NCBI GenBank assembly: GCA_958295525.1
Contig: OY282355.1
Location: 186,001 to 250,000 of the forward strand
From: an uncultured Dehalococcoidia bacterium
Lineage (GTDB): Bacteria; Chloroflexota; Dehalococcoidia; Lucifugimonadales; Australimonadaceae
Length of the DNA: 64,000 nucleotides
Direction: 5' to 3'
Made by a program: the position numbers and the translations under genes. The notes under the pieces are model-generated. The model was not told the origin of the DNA, did not search any database, and was given only the letters and a program-made list of their open reading frames with translations. Every line of letters begins with the position of its first letter. Positions within the stretch are counted from its first letter, which is position 1. Of the stretch, positions 17,553 to 25,802 are shown piece after piece.

Positions 17553-18662
17553 ATGTACATCCATCAGCATAACGACTGGCCCCGCTTCACATGGAACCAA
17601 GAGTCCCTCACGGACGCGCTGGCGGACATGCGCTACCGGCAAGGCCGCCTCGTGGGGCGCATGGAGGCGCTTGGCTTCGGCCTCCGGCAAGAGGCCGTCC
17701 TAGAGACGATCACGGAGGACGTGGTCAAGAGCAGCGACATCGAGGGCGAGCGCTTCAACAGGAGGGACGTGCGGTCGTCAGTGGCGCGCCGTTTGGGGAT
17801 AGACGTCGCGGGTCTCGACCCCGCCGACCGCAGAGTCGACGGCGTCGTCGAGTTGACGCTCGACGCGGTGGGGAACTACGACGAGCCGCTCACCGCCGAG
17901 CGGCTGTGGGGCTGGCAGGCAGGGTTGTTTCCCGCCGGGCGCAGCGGGATATTCCGTATCCAAACCGGAGCGTGGCGCGACGACAGCCTCGGTTCGATGC
18001 AGGTGGTGTCGGGCGCAATCGGCCGCGAGCGGGTGCACTTTGAGGCTCCCGAGGCGGAGCGCGTGGCCGGCGAGATGGAGGTTTTTCTGGACTGGTTCAA
18101 CGCGCCTGCGGATATGGACGAGGCGCTCAAAGCGGCGCTGGCGCACTTCTGGTTCGTGACGATTCACCCGTTCGACGACGGGAATGGACGGATCGCGCGG
18201 GCGGTGGCCGATATGGCGCTCGCGCGATCCGAGCGCGCCCCGCAGCGCTTCTACAGCATGTCGGCGCAGATACGGCGGGAGCGCAAGGCGTATTACCAGA
18301 CGCTGGAGCGGACGCAGCGGGGAGCGTTGGACATCTCGAGGTGGATGGATTGGTTCGTAGGATGCCTGGGCCGCGCCATCGAGAACTCAGAGTCGACGCT
18401 GGGGACGGTTCTGACGAAAGCGCGGTTTTGGCGTTGGGCCGCCGACCTGCGCCTGAACGACCGGCAGCGCAAGGTCATCAATATGCAGTTGGAAGGCCGG
18501 GGAGGGAAACTGACGACTTCCAAGTGGGCCAAACTCGCCGGCTGTTCGCAGGACACGGCGCTGCGGGACATCGCGGGGCTCGTCGAGCAAGGGGTTCTCG
18601 TTCGCGGGCCGGAGGGCGGGCGCAGCACGAGTTACGCGCTTGCGGAGAGCGACGCGGCGTAG
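17553..18662 (+). CDS. Fic-family protein (DUF4172 N-domain, Fic core, winged helix)
   Basis: This 369-residue probable AMP-transferase moves AMP from ATP to hydroxyl side chains of target proteins. Order: a DUF4172-type N-domain; the inhibitory-helix motif SSDIEGER near residues 60-67, whose Glu blocks productive ATP binding in class II Fic proteins; the catalytic loop HPFDDGNGRIAR at about 204-215, complete; and a C-terminal winged helix (about 300-369, SKWAKLAGCSQDTALRDIAG). The start has a good AGGAGG eight bases upstream. The DNA-binding tail and the palindromes over its own promoter suggest autorepression. No partner antitoxin gene is adjacent. Confidence 0.92.
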   Translation: MYIHQHNDWPRFTWNQESLTDALADMRYRQGRLVGRMEALGFGLRQEAVLETITEDVVKSSDIEGERFNRRDVRSSVARRLGIDVAGLDPADRRVDGVVELTLDAVGNYDEPLTAERLWGWQAGLFPAGRSGIFRIQTGAWRDDSLGSMQVVSGAIGRERVHFEAPEAERVAGEMEVFLDWFNAPADMDEALKAALAHFWFVTIHPFDDGNGRIARAVADMALARSERAPQRFYSMSAQIRRERKAYYQTLERTQRGALDISRWMDWFVGCLGRAIENSESTLGTVLTKARFWRWAADLRLNDRQRKVINMQLEGRGGKLTTSKWAKLAGCSQDTALRDIAGLVEQGVLVRGPEGGRSTSYALAESDAA

Positions 18663-18707
18663 GCGAGCGGAGGGTCCGGCGAAAGCCGCCCTCCGCTCAA
18701 CGCGCCG

Positions 18708-19640
18708 CTACGAACGGGGCCCCATCCCTTGCGAGGAGCCGCCCGCTTGCCGCATACGGGCGGCCATCTCCTCGTCCACGCCGCGCCGCCACTCGCGCTT
18801 CGCCGGATCCTCCACGCTGACGCGGAGCGTTCCGACGCCGCCCACGGCGAACTCGAGGCGGTCGCCGTCCTGCAGCGCGCCAAGCCCCTGGTGGTTCGTG
18901 CCGGTGCTGATGACGTCTCCGGCGCGGAGGTGGGCGATGCGGGAGATGAACTCGATGCACTCCGGTATCTTGTGCGCCATATCGTCCGTGCTGAAGGCTT
19001 GGCGGTCTTCCCCGTTGTTCGTGATATGCAGGCTCACGTCATGCGGGTCGGAGATCTCGTCCTTCGTTACGATGAACGGCCCCATCGGGCCGAACGTGGG
19101 CCAGGACTTGACCTGAAAGAAACTGGTGCGCCCGCCGGGCTCGAACCCGCGCGCCGACACGTCTATGAATCCGGTGTAGCCGAACACCTTGTCCAGCGCC
19201 TCGTCCTGCGAAACGTTTTTGGCGTCGGCGCCCATCACGACGGCCAGTTCGGCCTCGTGGTGGAATATGGAGGCATGGCAGTCCGGGTCGAGGCGGATGA
19301 CGTCGCCGTCGCCGATGACGCAGTCCGAGGATTTCTGGAATGCGTCTATCTCCGGCATCGGGCGCTGGCCGAACTCGAGATAGTTGACGGCCATGCAGAA
19401 GATCTGGTCGGGGCGGGGGATGGGCGGGCGGATGCGGACGCCGCTCAGGGGGACGCCCTCCGACACTTCGGCGAGTTTGCGGAAGGGCTCGCGCACCTGC
19501 TCGAAGTGGGAGATGACGAGTTTGATGAGTTCCTGCGGGCCGTGGGCGTGGACGCCCTCGAGCGTCTCCGACACGTCCACGATGTGCGTGTCGTTCTTGA
19601 CGACGCCGAGCGTCCAGTCGTTGAAGAAGCCGAGTTTCAT
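18708..19640 (-). CDS. Fumarylacetoacetate hydrolase (FAH) family protein
   Basis: This 310-residue protein has an N-terminal lid region (about 1-70) and the FAH barrel. IFCMAVNYLEF opens the catalytic domain, HHEAELAVVMG carries the metal-binding E-x-E pair, and SFFQVKSWPTFGPMGPFIV and ISTGTNHQGLG follow. Members cleave C-C bonds in acylpyruvates or decarboxylate oxaloacetate; which one cannot be said. Two ATGs lie six bases apart. The one at 19640 is preferred because GAGGAG then sits seven bases upstream, while it nearly touches the other. It lies just downstream of purA on the same strand. Confidence 0.9.
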   Translation of the reverse strand: MKLGFFNDWTLGVVKNDTHIVDVSETLEGVHAHGPQELIKLVISHFEQVREPFRKLAEVSEGVPLSGVRIRPPIPRPDQIFCMAVNYLEFGQRPMPEIDAFQKSSDCVIGDGDVIRLDPDCHASIFHHEAELAVVMGADAKNVSQDEALDKVFGYTGFIDVSARGFEPGGRTSFFQVKSWPTFGPMGPFIVTKDEISDPHDVSLHITNNGEDRQAFSTDDMAHKIPECIEFISRIAHLRAGDVISTGTNHQGLGALQDGDRLEFAVGGVGTLRVSVEDPAKREWRRGVDEEMAARMRQAGGSSQGMGPRS

Positions 19641-19679
19641 TCGCATTCTCCTCGCGCGCGGGGCGGGGCGCGGCGCCCG

Positions 19680-20969
19680 CTACCGCAGAATGATAGGGCG
19701 CACCACGATGCTTTCGGCGCGCCGGGGCCCGGTGGATATGAGGTCTATGGGGCAGCCGATGATCTCTTCGATGCGGCGGACGTAGGCGGCGGCCTCGGGG
19801 GGCAGCTGCTTGACGTTGGTGATGCCGGCGGTGGGCGCGCTCCATCCGGGCATTTCCTCCCAGACGGGGGTCGCCCGCTCCAATTGGCCGGGGCTGCTGG
19901 GGAAGCGGTGGGTTCGTTCGCCGTCGGCGTCGTAGGCGGTGCATATCTTCACGGGGTCTATGCCGTCGAGCACGTCGAGCCGCGTGAGAACGGCGGAGGT
20001 GAATCCGTTGATCGTGGCGGAGTAGCGCGCCGCGAGGCCGTCGAACCAGCCGACGCGCCGGGGGCGGCCGGTGGTCGTTCCGTACTCCCATGCGCGCTCG
20101 CGGATGTCGCGCCCCACGGCGTCGTCCAGTTCGGTGGGCATTGGCCCCGCGCCGACGCGGGTGGAATACGCCTTGAACACGCCGATGATGCCGACGATCT
20201 CGCGGGGCGGAACGCCAAGCACGGTGCACGCGCCGCCGATGGAGACGGACGACGAGGTCACGTAGGGATAGGTGCCGTGGTCGAGGTCGAGCATCGCCCC
20301 CTGCGCGCCCTCCAGCACCACGCGGGCGCCGCGCGCGAGCGCGTCGAGGATGCGCTGCTCAACCGAGGCGATGTGCGGGCGGAGCGCCTCTCCCCAGCGG
20401 AGCGCGCGCTCGTAGAGGTCGTCGAAATCCACCGGCGGCGCGTCGAACGCTTTGGTGAGGATACGGCTCTTCTGGGCGACGACGCCCTCCAAACGCGAGG
20501 CGAGGTACGCCTCGTCCAGCAGATCGCCGAAGCGGATGCCCACGCGCGCCACCTTGTCGACGTAGGCGGGGCCGATGCCGCGCCCCGTGGTGCCGATCGC
20601 CTTGCTCCCCCGCGCCTCCTCCTCCAGCCGGTCGAGCGTAACGTGGTAGGGCATCACGACGTGGGCATGGTCGCTGACGAAGAGGCGGCTCGTGTCCACG
20701 CCCTTCTCTTGGAGGTCGCTCAGTTCGTCGAGAAGGGCTTCGGGCTCCACCACCACGCCCGGGCCGATGACGGCGTCCACGTGCGGGCGGAATATGCCGG
20801 ACGGCACGAGGTGGAGGGCGAATTCGCCCTTCTCGTTGATGACGGTGTGGCCGGCGTTGCTCCCCCCGGAATAGCGGACGACGATGTCGGCGTCGTCCGC
20901 GAGGAAGTCAACGACTTTTCCTTTGCCCTCGTCGCCCCACTGGGCTCCGACGATGCCGTATGCGGGCAT
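19680..20969 (-). CDS. purA: Adenylosuccinate synthetase
   Basis: This 429-residue enzyme joins IMP and aspartate with GTP in the first committed step to AMP. The phosphate-binding loop GAQWGDEGKGKVVDFLA starts near residue 8, with YSGGSNAGHTV and IGTTGRGIGPAYVDK after it. FEGAQGAMLDLDHGTYPYVTSS appears as LEGAQGAMLDLDHGTYPYVT. The C-terminal ISTGPRR closes the family. Full length, with GAGGAG upstream of the ATG. It heads a minus-strand pair with the FAH gene. Confidence 0.97.
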   Translation of the reverse strand: MPAYGIVGAQWGDEGKGKVVDFLADDADIVVRYSGGSNAGHTVINEKGEFALHLVPSGIFRPHVDAVIGPGVVVEPEALLDELSDLQEKGVDTSRLFVSDHAHVVMPYHVTLDRLEEEARGSKAIGTTGRGIGPAYVDKVARVGIRFGDLLDEAYLASRLEGVVAQKSRILTKAFDAPPVDFDDLYERALRWGEALRPHIASVEQRILDALARGARVVLEGAQGAMLDLDHGTYPYVTSSSVSIGGACTVLGVPPREIVGIIGVFKAYSTRVGAGPMPTELDDAVGRDIRERAWEYGTTTGRPRRVGWFDGLAARYSATINGFTSAVLTRLDVLDGIDPVKICTAYDADGERTHRFPSSPGQLERATPVWEEMPGWSAPTAGITNVKQLPPEAAAYVRRIEEIIGCPIDLISTGPRRAESIVVRPIILR

Positions 20970-21149
20970 CGCAACACTCCTCAGCGCGTGATGCGGCGTT
21001 CGTTCCTGAATCTCGGATAGACACGCCTATGGCCTGCGACCGCGAACGGCGCAGGCCGCAAGGCAGTATAGCAGACCGGCGCGCCATCTGCGCGATGGTG
21101 GTTGCCCGGACGTTGCAGGGCGTCGCAGGCTTCGCCGAGCGTTCCCTAC

Positions 21150-21974
21150 TCAGCGTCGGCTAGCGGCTTGACGTCCGAGTTGCGGCCACGCCGCAGGGGC
21201 CGACGCCGCTTCCAGACGCTCCGCGATGGGCAGGCGCTCGTCCCAATGCGAGGCGATGACGCGCCGCCCATTCACGCCGTCGGCCTCGCCGGACGCGAGC
21301 CATACGACAGGAGCGCGCATTACGTCCGGCTGAATGAGCGCGGCGCGGTCGTATCCGCCGTCGGGTCGCAGGAAGTTCGTGTTGGTCGCGCCGCCGGGGA
21401 TCAGTACGTTGGCGGTGACGCCGGAGCCATCCAGTTCCTGCGCCATCGCCGCGATGAACGCCTCGTGCGCCGCTTTCGACGCCCCGTAGGGGAGGTTGTT
21501 GCCCCGGATCATCGTGTCCAGGCTCGTGGTCACGCCGATGACGCGCCCCCATCCCTGCGCGCGCAAATGCTCGATGGCCGCCCGCGCCATAAGGAACGGG
21601 CCGCTCACGTTGACGCTGATGACGCGCGCCCACTCCTCCGGCGAAAGTTCCCAAAACGCGCCGTCGCGGGGGCTCGGAACGCCCGCGTTGTTGATCAGAA
21701 TATGCAGCCCGCCAAGCCCGTCCACCGTCTCCCGAACGGCGCGCCGCGCGTCGTCCCAACTGCTCACGCTGCCCTCCACGGGGAGAGCGCAGCCGTCGCC
21801 GCCGACCTCGCGGGCGTCGTTGACGCTCCGCGCCAGCGCGTCCGCGTCGACGTCCATCATCGCTGCCCGCGCGCCCGCCGCGACCAGCGCGAGCGCCATC
21901 TCGCGTCCCATCCCGATGGCGCTGCCCGCGCCCGTGACGAGCGCGACCTTGCCCTCCAGCGGCTTCTCCGTCAT
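21150..21974 (-). CDS. Short-chain dehydrogenase/reductase (SDR)
   Basis: This 274-residue oxidoreductase has TGAGSAIGMGREMA as nucleotide motif, MMDVDADAL (acidic residue favouring NAD), LINNAGVPSP, and YGASKAAHEAF with the catalytic Tyr and Lys. The usual catalytic Ser position falls in GVTTSLDTM. The C-terminal 45 residues lack the standard GxxxxVDGG ending and instead read as a variable tail. ATG at 21974 is chosen as the start of the conserved fold; further upstream frame is not conserved. Substrate unknown. Confidence 0.88.
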   Translation of the reverse strand: MTEKPLEGKVALVTGAGSAIGMGREMALALVAAGARAAMMDVDADALARSVNDAREVGGDGCALPVEGSVSSWDDARRAVRETVDGLGGLHILINNAGVPSPRDGAFWELSPEEWARVISVNVSGPFLMARAAIEHLRAQGWGRVIGVTTSLDTMIRGNNLPYGASKAAHEAFIAAMAQELDGSGVTANVLIPGGATNTNFLRPDGGYDRAALIQPDVMRAPVVWLASGEADGVNGRRVIASHWDERLPIAERLEAASAPAAWPQLGRQAASRR

Positions 21975-22049
21975 TCGGCGCCTCCCTTTGCGCGCTCGCC
22001 CCGCGAGCGCCTCGCCCAAGCGTATCACGGATGCGGGAACGGGAGGCCG

Positions 22050-24038
22050 TTACGACGGAATGCTGCCGCCCCAGCAGACTGAGGAGCCGTCCGTTCTGAT
22101 CGCGCAGACGCGCTGGTCGCCGGCGCTGACGGCGATGAAGCGCTCGTCCTCCCCGGGAGGCCATGCCTCCGTTCCGGGGGCTCCGCCCTCCACCCGCCCG
22201 CTCGACGTGCCGACGCCGCTCCCCCAGCAGATGAACGAGCCGTTCTCGCGCAGGCCGCAGGCGGCGTCTCGCCCGCTGCTGATCGCCTTGAAAACCTCGC
22301 CCGCAGGCGGAGACGTTTGCTCTTGCCTGCCGTCGCCCCAGCAAACGGGCGAGCCGTCCCTACGCAGAGCGCAGGCGTAGGCGTCGCCTACGCTGATGGC
22401 GGTGAGCGCCTCATCGCGCGGCGCCGGCGTTGTCCCCGCGGCGGCATCATCATCCAGCGGCCAGCAAACGGGCGACCCGTCCCGCCGCAGGCCGCAAGCC
22501 TGCCGCGTTCCAACGCTGATGGCCGAAAAACGCTCTCCTGCGGGCGGCCTGCCCGTTGTTCCCAAATCCCACCCGCCTTGCGCTGCGGCCTCGGCGCCCT
22601 CTTCAATCTCAACCACAACCCAGCACGCAGGGGAGCCGTCTTCTCGGAGCGCGCAGGCTTGGAATTCGCCGACGCTGACTGCGATGAAAGCGCCGTCTGG
22701 CGGGGGCGCTTCCCGCGCCCCGTACTCGCTGTAGGGGCCCGCCTCGCGCGCGATGTACTGGTCCCAGAGCCGTCCGACGGCGTCGTCGCCCGGCCAGCAA
22801 ACGAGCGAGCCGTCTTCGCGCAGCCCGCAGGCTTGGGATTCGCTTACGCTGATGGATGTGAGCGTTTCGCCGTCCGGAGGCGCGTAGTAGGAGTATGCGC
22901 CTCTGCCCGCGCAAACCGGCGCGCCGTCCTCTCGAAGCGCGCACACGTAGTCGCTCGCGTTGCTGATGGCGGTGAAGCGTTCGCCGGCGGGAAGCGCGGG
23001 CTGCAAGCGGTCTCCGCCCGGCGGCGCCGCTTGGCCCGCGTCGTAGTGCGGAAGCAGCGACCCCCAACACACCGGCGAGCCGTCCTCGCGGAGGGCGCAC
23101 GCATGGAAAAAGGATGCGCTAATGGCGGTGAAGCGCTCGTCTTTAGGAGGCGACGTCTGTCCGAACGGAAGCAGGTCTTCGGAGAAGTTCCAGCACACGG
23201 GCGACCCATTCTCCCGCAGCGCGCAGGCGTAGCCGGGGTAGGCGCTGAGCGCGATGAACCGCTCGCCGTCTTCCGCAGACGAGGCTTCGTCAGCCTCCCA
23301 AGGCGCCCACGCTCCCAAGTCGTCAACGGCGGGCCATCGCTCCGCATCGGGACGCTCGGCCGCCCAGCAGACGGGGGAGCCGTCCCTACGCAGACCGCAG
23401 GCGTAGGCGTCGGCGACGCTGATGGTCGTGAATCTCTCCCCCTCCGGCGGCGTCAAGGTGCCGAGGCCGTACCCCGGATCAAATCCATCCCAGCAAACGG
23501 GGGCGCCGTCCTCGCGCAGACCGCAAGCGCGCGATAGTCCGACGCTGATGGCCGTGAATCTCTCGCCCTCCGGCAGTTCGCGGTCGTTGCCCCAGCAAAC
23601 GGGCGAGCCGTCCTCGCGCAGCCCGCAGGCGTAGGAGCCGACGCTGATTGTCGTGAACCTCTCGCCCTCCGGCGGCGTCAAGGAGCCGAATAGTCCCCAG
23701 CAAACGGGCGAGCCGTCCTCGCGCAGCCCGCAGGCGTCGTACCACCCGTTGCTGACGGCGATGAGGGTTTCGTCTTCGGGCGGCGGAATTGGTATCACGA
23801 CGCCGTCAGGGTCGGGTTCAGGGTCGGTTAGTCCCCAGCAAACCAGCGACCCGTCGCGGCGAAGGGCGCAACTGGAGAAATAGCCGGCGCTGATGGCGGT
23901 GAACCCGTCGGGATCAGGCGCCGCTGCGCCCTCCCCGCCGCCCCCGTTGCATGCAGGGAGCGCGGCGGCCGCCGCCGCAAGCGCGAACGCGGCGAGCAAG
24001 ACGGAGCGCAGAGAGCGCAGAGAAAGGAGATTCCTCAT
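22050..24038 (-). CDS. Exported lipoprotein with 14 RCC1-like (CxLRxDGSxVCW) repeats
   Basis: This 662-residue protein opens with a charged segment, a hydrophobic Ala/Leu core and the lipobox LPAC (Cys about residue 30), so it is a likely lipoprotein. The rest is fourteen repeats of about 40-50 residues, each with a FTAISVG-type strand and a block of the form ACGLREDGSPVCWG. This is the RCC1/BLIP-II type of seven-bladed propeller; fourteen units would fit two propellers. Each unit keeps two Cys about 11 residues apart, suggesting one disulfide per blade. Spacer lengths vary widely. Target unknown; surface binding is inferred from fold and export. Confidence 0.85.
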   Translation of the reverse strand: MRNLLSLRSLRSVLLAAFALAAAAAALPACNGGGGEGAAAPDPDGFTAISAGYFSSCALRRDGSLVCWGLTDPEPDPDGVVIPIPPPEDETLIAVSNGWYDACGLREDGSPVCWGLFGSLTPPEGERFTTISVGSYACGLREDGSPVCWGNDRELPEGERFTAISVGLSRACGLREDGAPVCWDGFDPGYGLGTLTPPEGERFTTISVADAYACGLRRDGSPVCWAAERPDAERWPAVDDLGAWAPWEADEASSAEDGERFIALSAYPGYACALRENGSPVCWNFSEDLLPFGQTSPPKDERFTAISASFFHACALREDGSPVCWGSLLPHYDAGQAAPPGGDRLQPALPAGERFTAISNASDYVCALREDGAPVCAGRGAYSYYAPPDGETLTSISVSESQACGLREDGSLVCWPGDDAVGRLWDQYIAREAGPYSEYGAREAPPPDGAFIAVSVGEFQACALREDGSPACWVVVEIEEGAEAAAQGGWDLGTTGRPPAGERFSAISVGTRQACGLRRDGSPVCWPLDDDAAAGTTPAPRDEALTAISVGDAYACALRRDGSPVCWGDGRQEQTSPPAGEVFKAISSGRDAACGLRENGSFICWGSGVGTSSGRVEGGAPGTEAWPPGEDERFIAVSAGDQRVCAIRTDGSSVCWGGSIPS

Positions 24039-24153
24039 TGCGTAATCCTAGCGCTCCGAGCGCCGCCGCCGACCGCCGCGCGACCCCGCTTTGCGCGGCG
24101 CCCGCGCGGCAAGGTAGCATACGCATAGACGGATATTCGCGGCGGAGGCTCGT

Positions 24154-24549
24154 ATGAAAAGCAAACTCACTATCACCGTCGACGCCGAACTGATCCCGGC
24201 GGCCAAGCAGTTCGCCCGCTCCCAGGGCGTGTCCCTCTCCTCGCTGGTCGAGAAAGCCTTGCGCGAGGCGACGGAGAAGCCGGAGCCGCCGTTTTCGGAG
24301 CGCTGGCGCGGGAAATTCGAGGCGGTGGAAGGGCCTCGCATCGAGCCGCTGAAGCCGGAGCCGCCGTTTTCGGAGCGCTGGCGCGGGAAATTCGAGGCGG
24401 TGGAAGGGCCTCGCGTCGAGCCGCTGAAGCCGGAGCCGCCGTTTTCGGAGCGCTGGCGCAGGAGACTGGCGCAGGCGCCTCGCATCGAGCCGCCGAAGCC
24501 GGGGGAAGACCCGCGCTACGATTACTTGGCGCGGAAGTACCTGTCGTGA
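24154..24549 (+). CDS. VapB-like antitoxin with triplicated 25-residue unit
   Basis: This 131-residue protein has a ribbon-helix-helix-like N-terminus of about 40 residues (KLTITVDAELIPAAKQFARS, then VSLSSLVEKALREAT), as in antitoxins related to DUF6364. It is followed by three copies of a unit KPEPPFSERWRGKFEAVEG plus PRIEPL. Copies one and two differ by one residue; copy three is shortened and diverged. The tail GEDPRYDYLARKYLS probably wraps the toxin. Its TGA overlaps the toxin ATG, giving the order and coupling of a type II toxin-antitoxin operon. A GGAGG site precedes the ATG. Confidence 0.8.
   Translation: MKSKLTITVDAELIPAAKQFARSQGVSLSSLVEKALREATEKPEPPFSERWRGKFEAVEGPRIEPLKPEPPFSERWRGKFEAVEGPRVEPLKPEPPFSERWRRRLAQAPRIEPPKPGEDPRYDYLARKYLS
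24277..24495 (+). repeat. Tandem 75-bp repeat inside the antitoxin gene
   Basis: Two nearly identical 75-bp units (24277-24351 and 24352-24426) are followed by a diverged third of about 69 bp (24427-24495). The period is a multiple of three, so unit number can change without breaking the frame. Confidence 0.9.
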
Positions 24550-24953
24550 TGCTTCTAGACACGAACGTCTTGGTGGACGCGGCTCTCGACAGGCAGCCTC
24601 ACTCGGCGTCAGCCTTGGACCTCCTTGACAGGGTCGAGGACGGAGAGGCCCAAGCATTCGTTGCGTGGCACTCCGTCGCCACTTGTTACTACGTGGTCGC
24701 CCGGTCGCGCGGGGACGCTGCCGCACGCGAATTCGTCCTTGACCTTATGCGCTATGTGTCAGTCGCGCCGGCGAGCGCCGATGCGGTTCGGTTCGCGGCG
24801 TCGCTGCCGATGCGCGATTTCGAGGACGCGATGCAAGTCGCGGCGGCGCAGGCGTGCGGAGCGCGGCGCATCGTTACGCGCAACCTCAGGGATTTCACGA
24901 ACTCGCCCATTCCGGCGGTCAGTCCGGGGCAGGCGCTGGCCGAGCCGCTCTGA
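24549..24953 (+). CDS. PIN-domain toxin (VapC-like ribonuclease)
   Basis: This 134-residue PIN nuclease shows the acidic metal-binding residues: LLDTNVLVDAAL (first Asp), an internal Glu/Asp region around DLLDRVEDGEA, DFEDAMQVAAA (the paired acidic motif), and VTRNLRDF (last Asp). VapC proteins cut tRNA or rRNA until bound by their antitoxin. The ATG at 24549 overlaps the antitoxin stop by one base; a GTG three bases earlier is possible but would overlap more. Confidence 0.9.
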   Translation: MLLDTNVLVDAALDRQPHSASALDLLDRVEDGEAQAFVAWHSVATCYYVVARSRGDAAAREFVLDLMRYVSVAPASADAVRFAASLPMRDFEDAMQVAAAQACGARRIVTRNLRDFTNSPIPAVSPGQALAEPL

Positions 24954-24995
24954 CCGCCGCGCCGCCCCGCTTTGCGCGGCTTTTGACAGGCGGCC

Positions 24996-25802
24996 TCAGC
25001 GCGTGATGTCGCGCCGGTGGAAACGGACGAGCGCAAGGGCGAAGCCGACGACCGCGACGGCGAGCAGAACGCCCACGTCGCGCCAGACCGTCGAGCCGCC
25101 GACCGCCACCGCCAGCGGATCGAAGTAGTAGAAGAGGCCGAACGGGGCGAGCGGCTCCATCGGGCTCCAGATGACGGAGATGAAGTCCACGAAGTACATC
25201 GCCGTCAGAATGCCCGCCGTCCACGCGACGGTCTTGCCGCCGTCGGAACTGCCCGATGAGAGCAGGACGGCGATTGCGCCGGCGGCGAGGTGGAGCGCGG
25301 CGGCGTTGAGTTGCGCCAGCAGAAGCGTCGCATTGTCGAGATTCCCCGCGACGCCGGTCAGCAGCGCGCCCGCGAGCGAGCCCAGCCAAGCCATCGCTGC
25401 GATGATGGCGACGCCCGCGCTCAGCGCGCCGACCTTCGCGGCGAGATAGCGCCAGCGCGCGATGGGCGCCGCGAGCAGCATTAGGGCCGTTCCGCGCTCG
25501 ACCTCGCGGGCCGCCGAGCCGCTCGCCAGCGACAGCACGAACGACATCGCCGCGATGACGTAGACGGGATGGCGGTAGTCGAGCGCGACGTAGGAGGTGA
25601 GCGTGGCGCCGAATCCTCCCTGCGCGCGGAACATCGCCGCGAATATGTCGGGCAGCGAGTCGTAAAGGTCGCTCAACTGACTCGCGCCGCCGAGCGCGTC
25701 GAAGGTGTAGACGATGATGAGGCTCATCAGGAAAAGGCCAAGCGAGGCCGCGGCGAGGCCGGTTCTGTGAGAGCGGAGCGTCTGAGCGAAAACGCTACTC
25801 AT
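24996..25802 (-). CDS. ABC transporter permease (ABC-2 type)
   Basis: This 268-residue membrane protein has six hydrophobic segments. The N-terminus QTLRSHRTGLAAASLGLFLM is followed by a large extracytoplasmic loop, and the SAAREVERGTALMLLAAPIARWRYL segment is the coupling region seen in ABC-2 permeases such as the YhaP/NatB group. The gene overlaps the end of the ATPase gene by eight bases, so the two form one exporter. Substrate unknown. Confidence 0.85.
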   Translation of the reverse strand: MSSVFAQTLRSHRTGLAAASLGLFLMSLIIVYTFDALGGASQLSDLYDSLPDIFAAMFRAQGGFGATLTSYVALDYRHPVYVIAAMSFVLSLASGSAAREVERGTALMLLAAPIARWRYLAAKVGALSAGVAIIAAMAWLGSLAGALLTGVAGNLDNATLLLAQLNAAALHLAAGAIAVLLSSGSSDGGKTVAWTAGILTAMYFVDFISVIWSPMEPLAPFGLFYYFDPLAVAVGGSTVWRDVGVLLAVAVVGFALALVRFHRRDITR

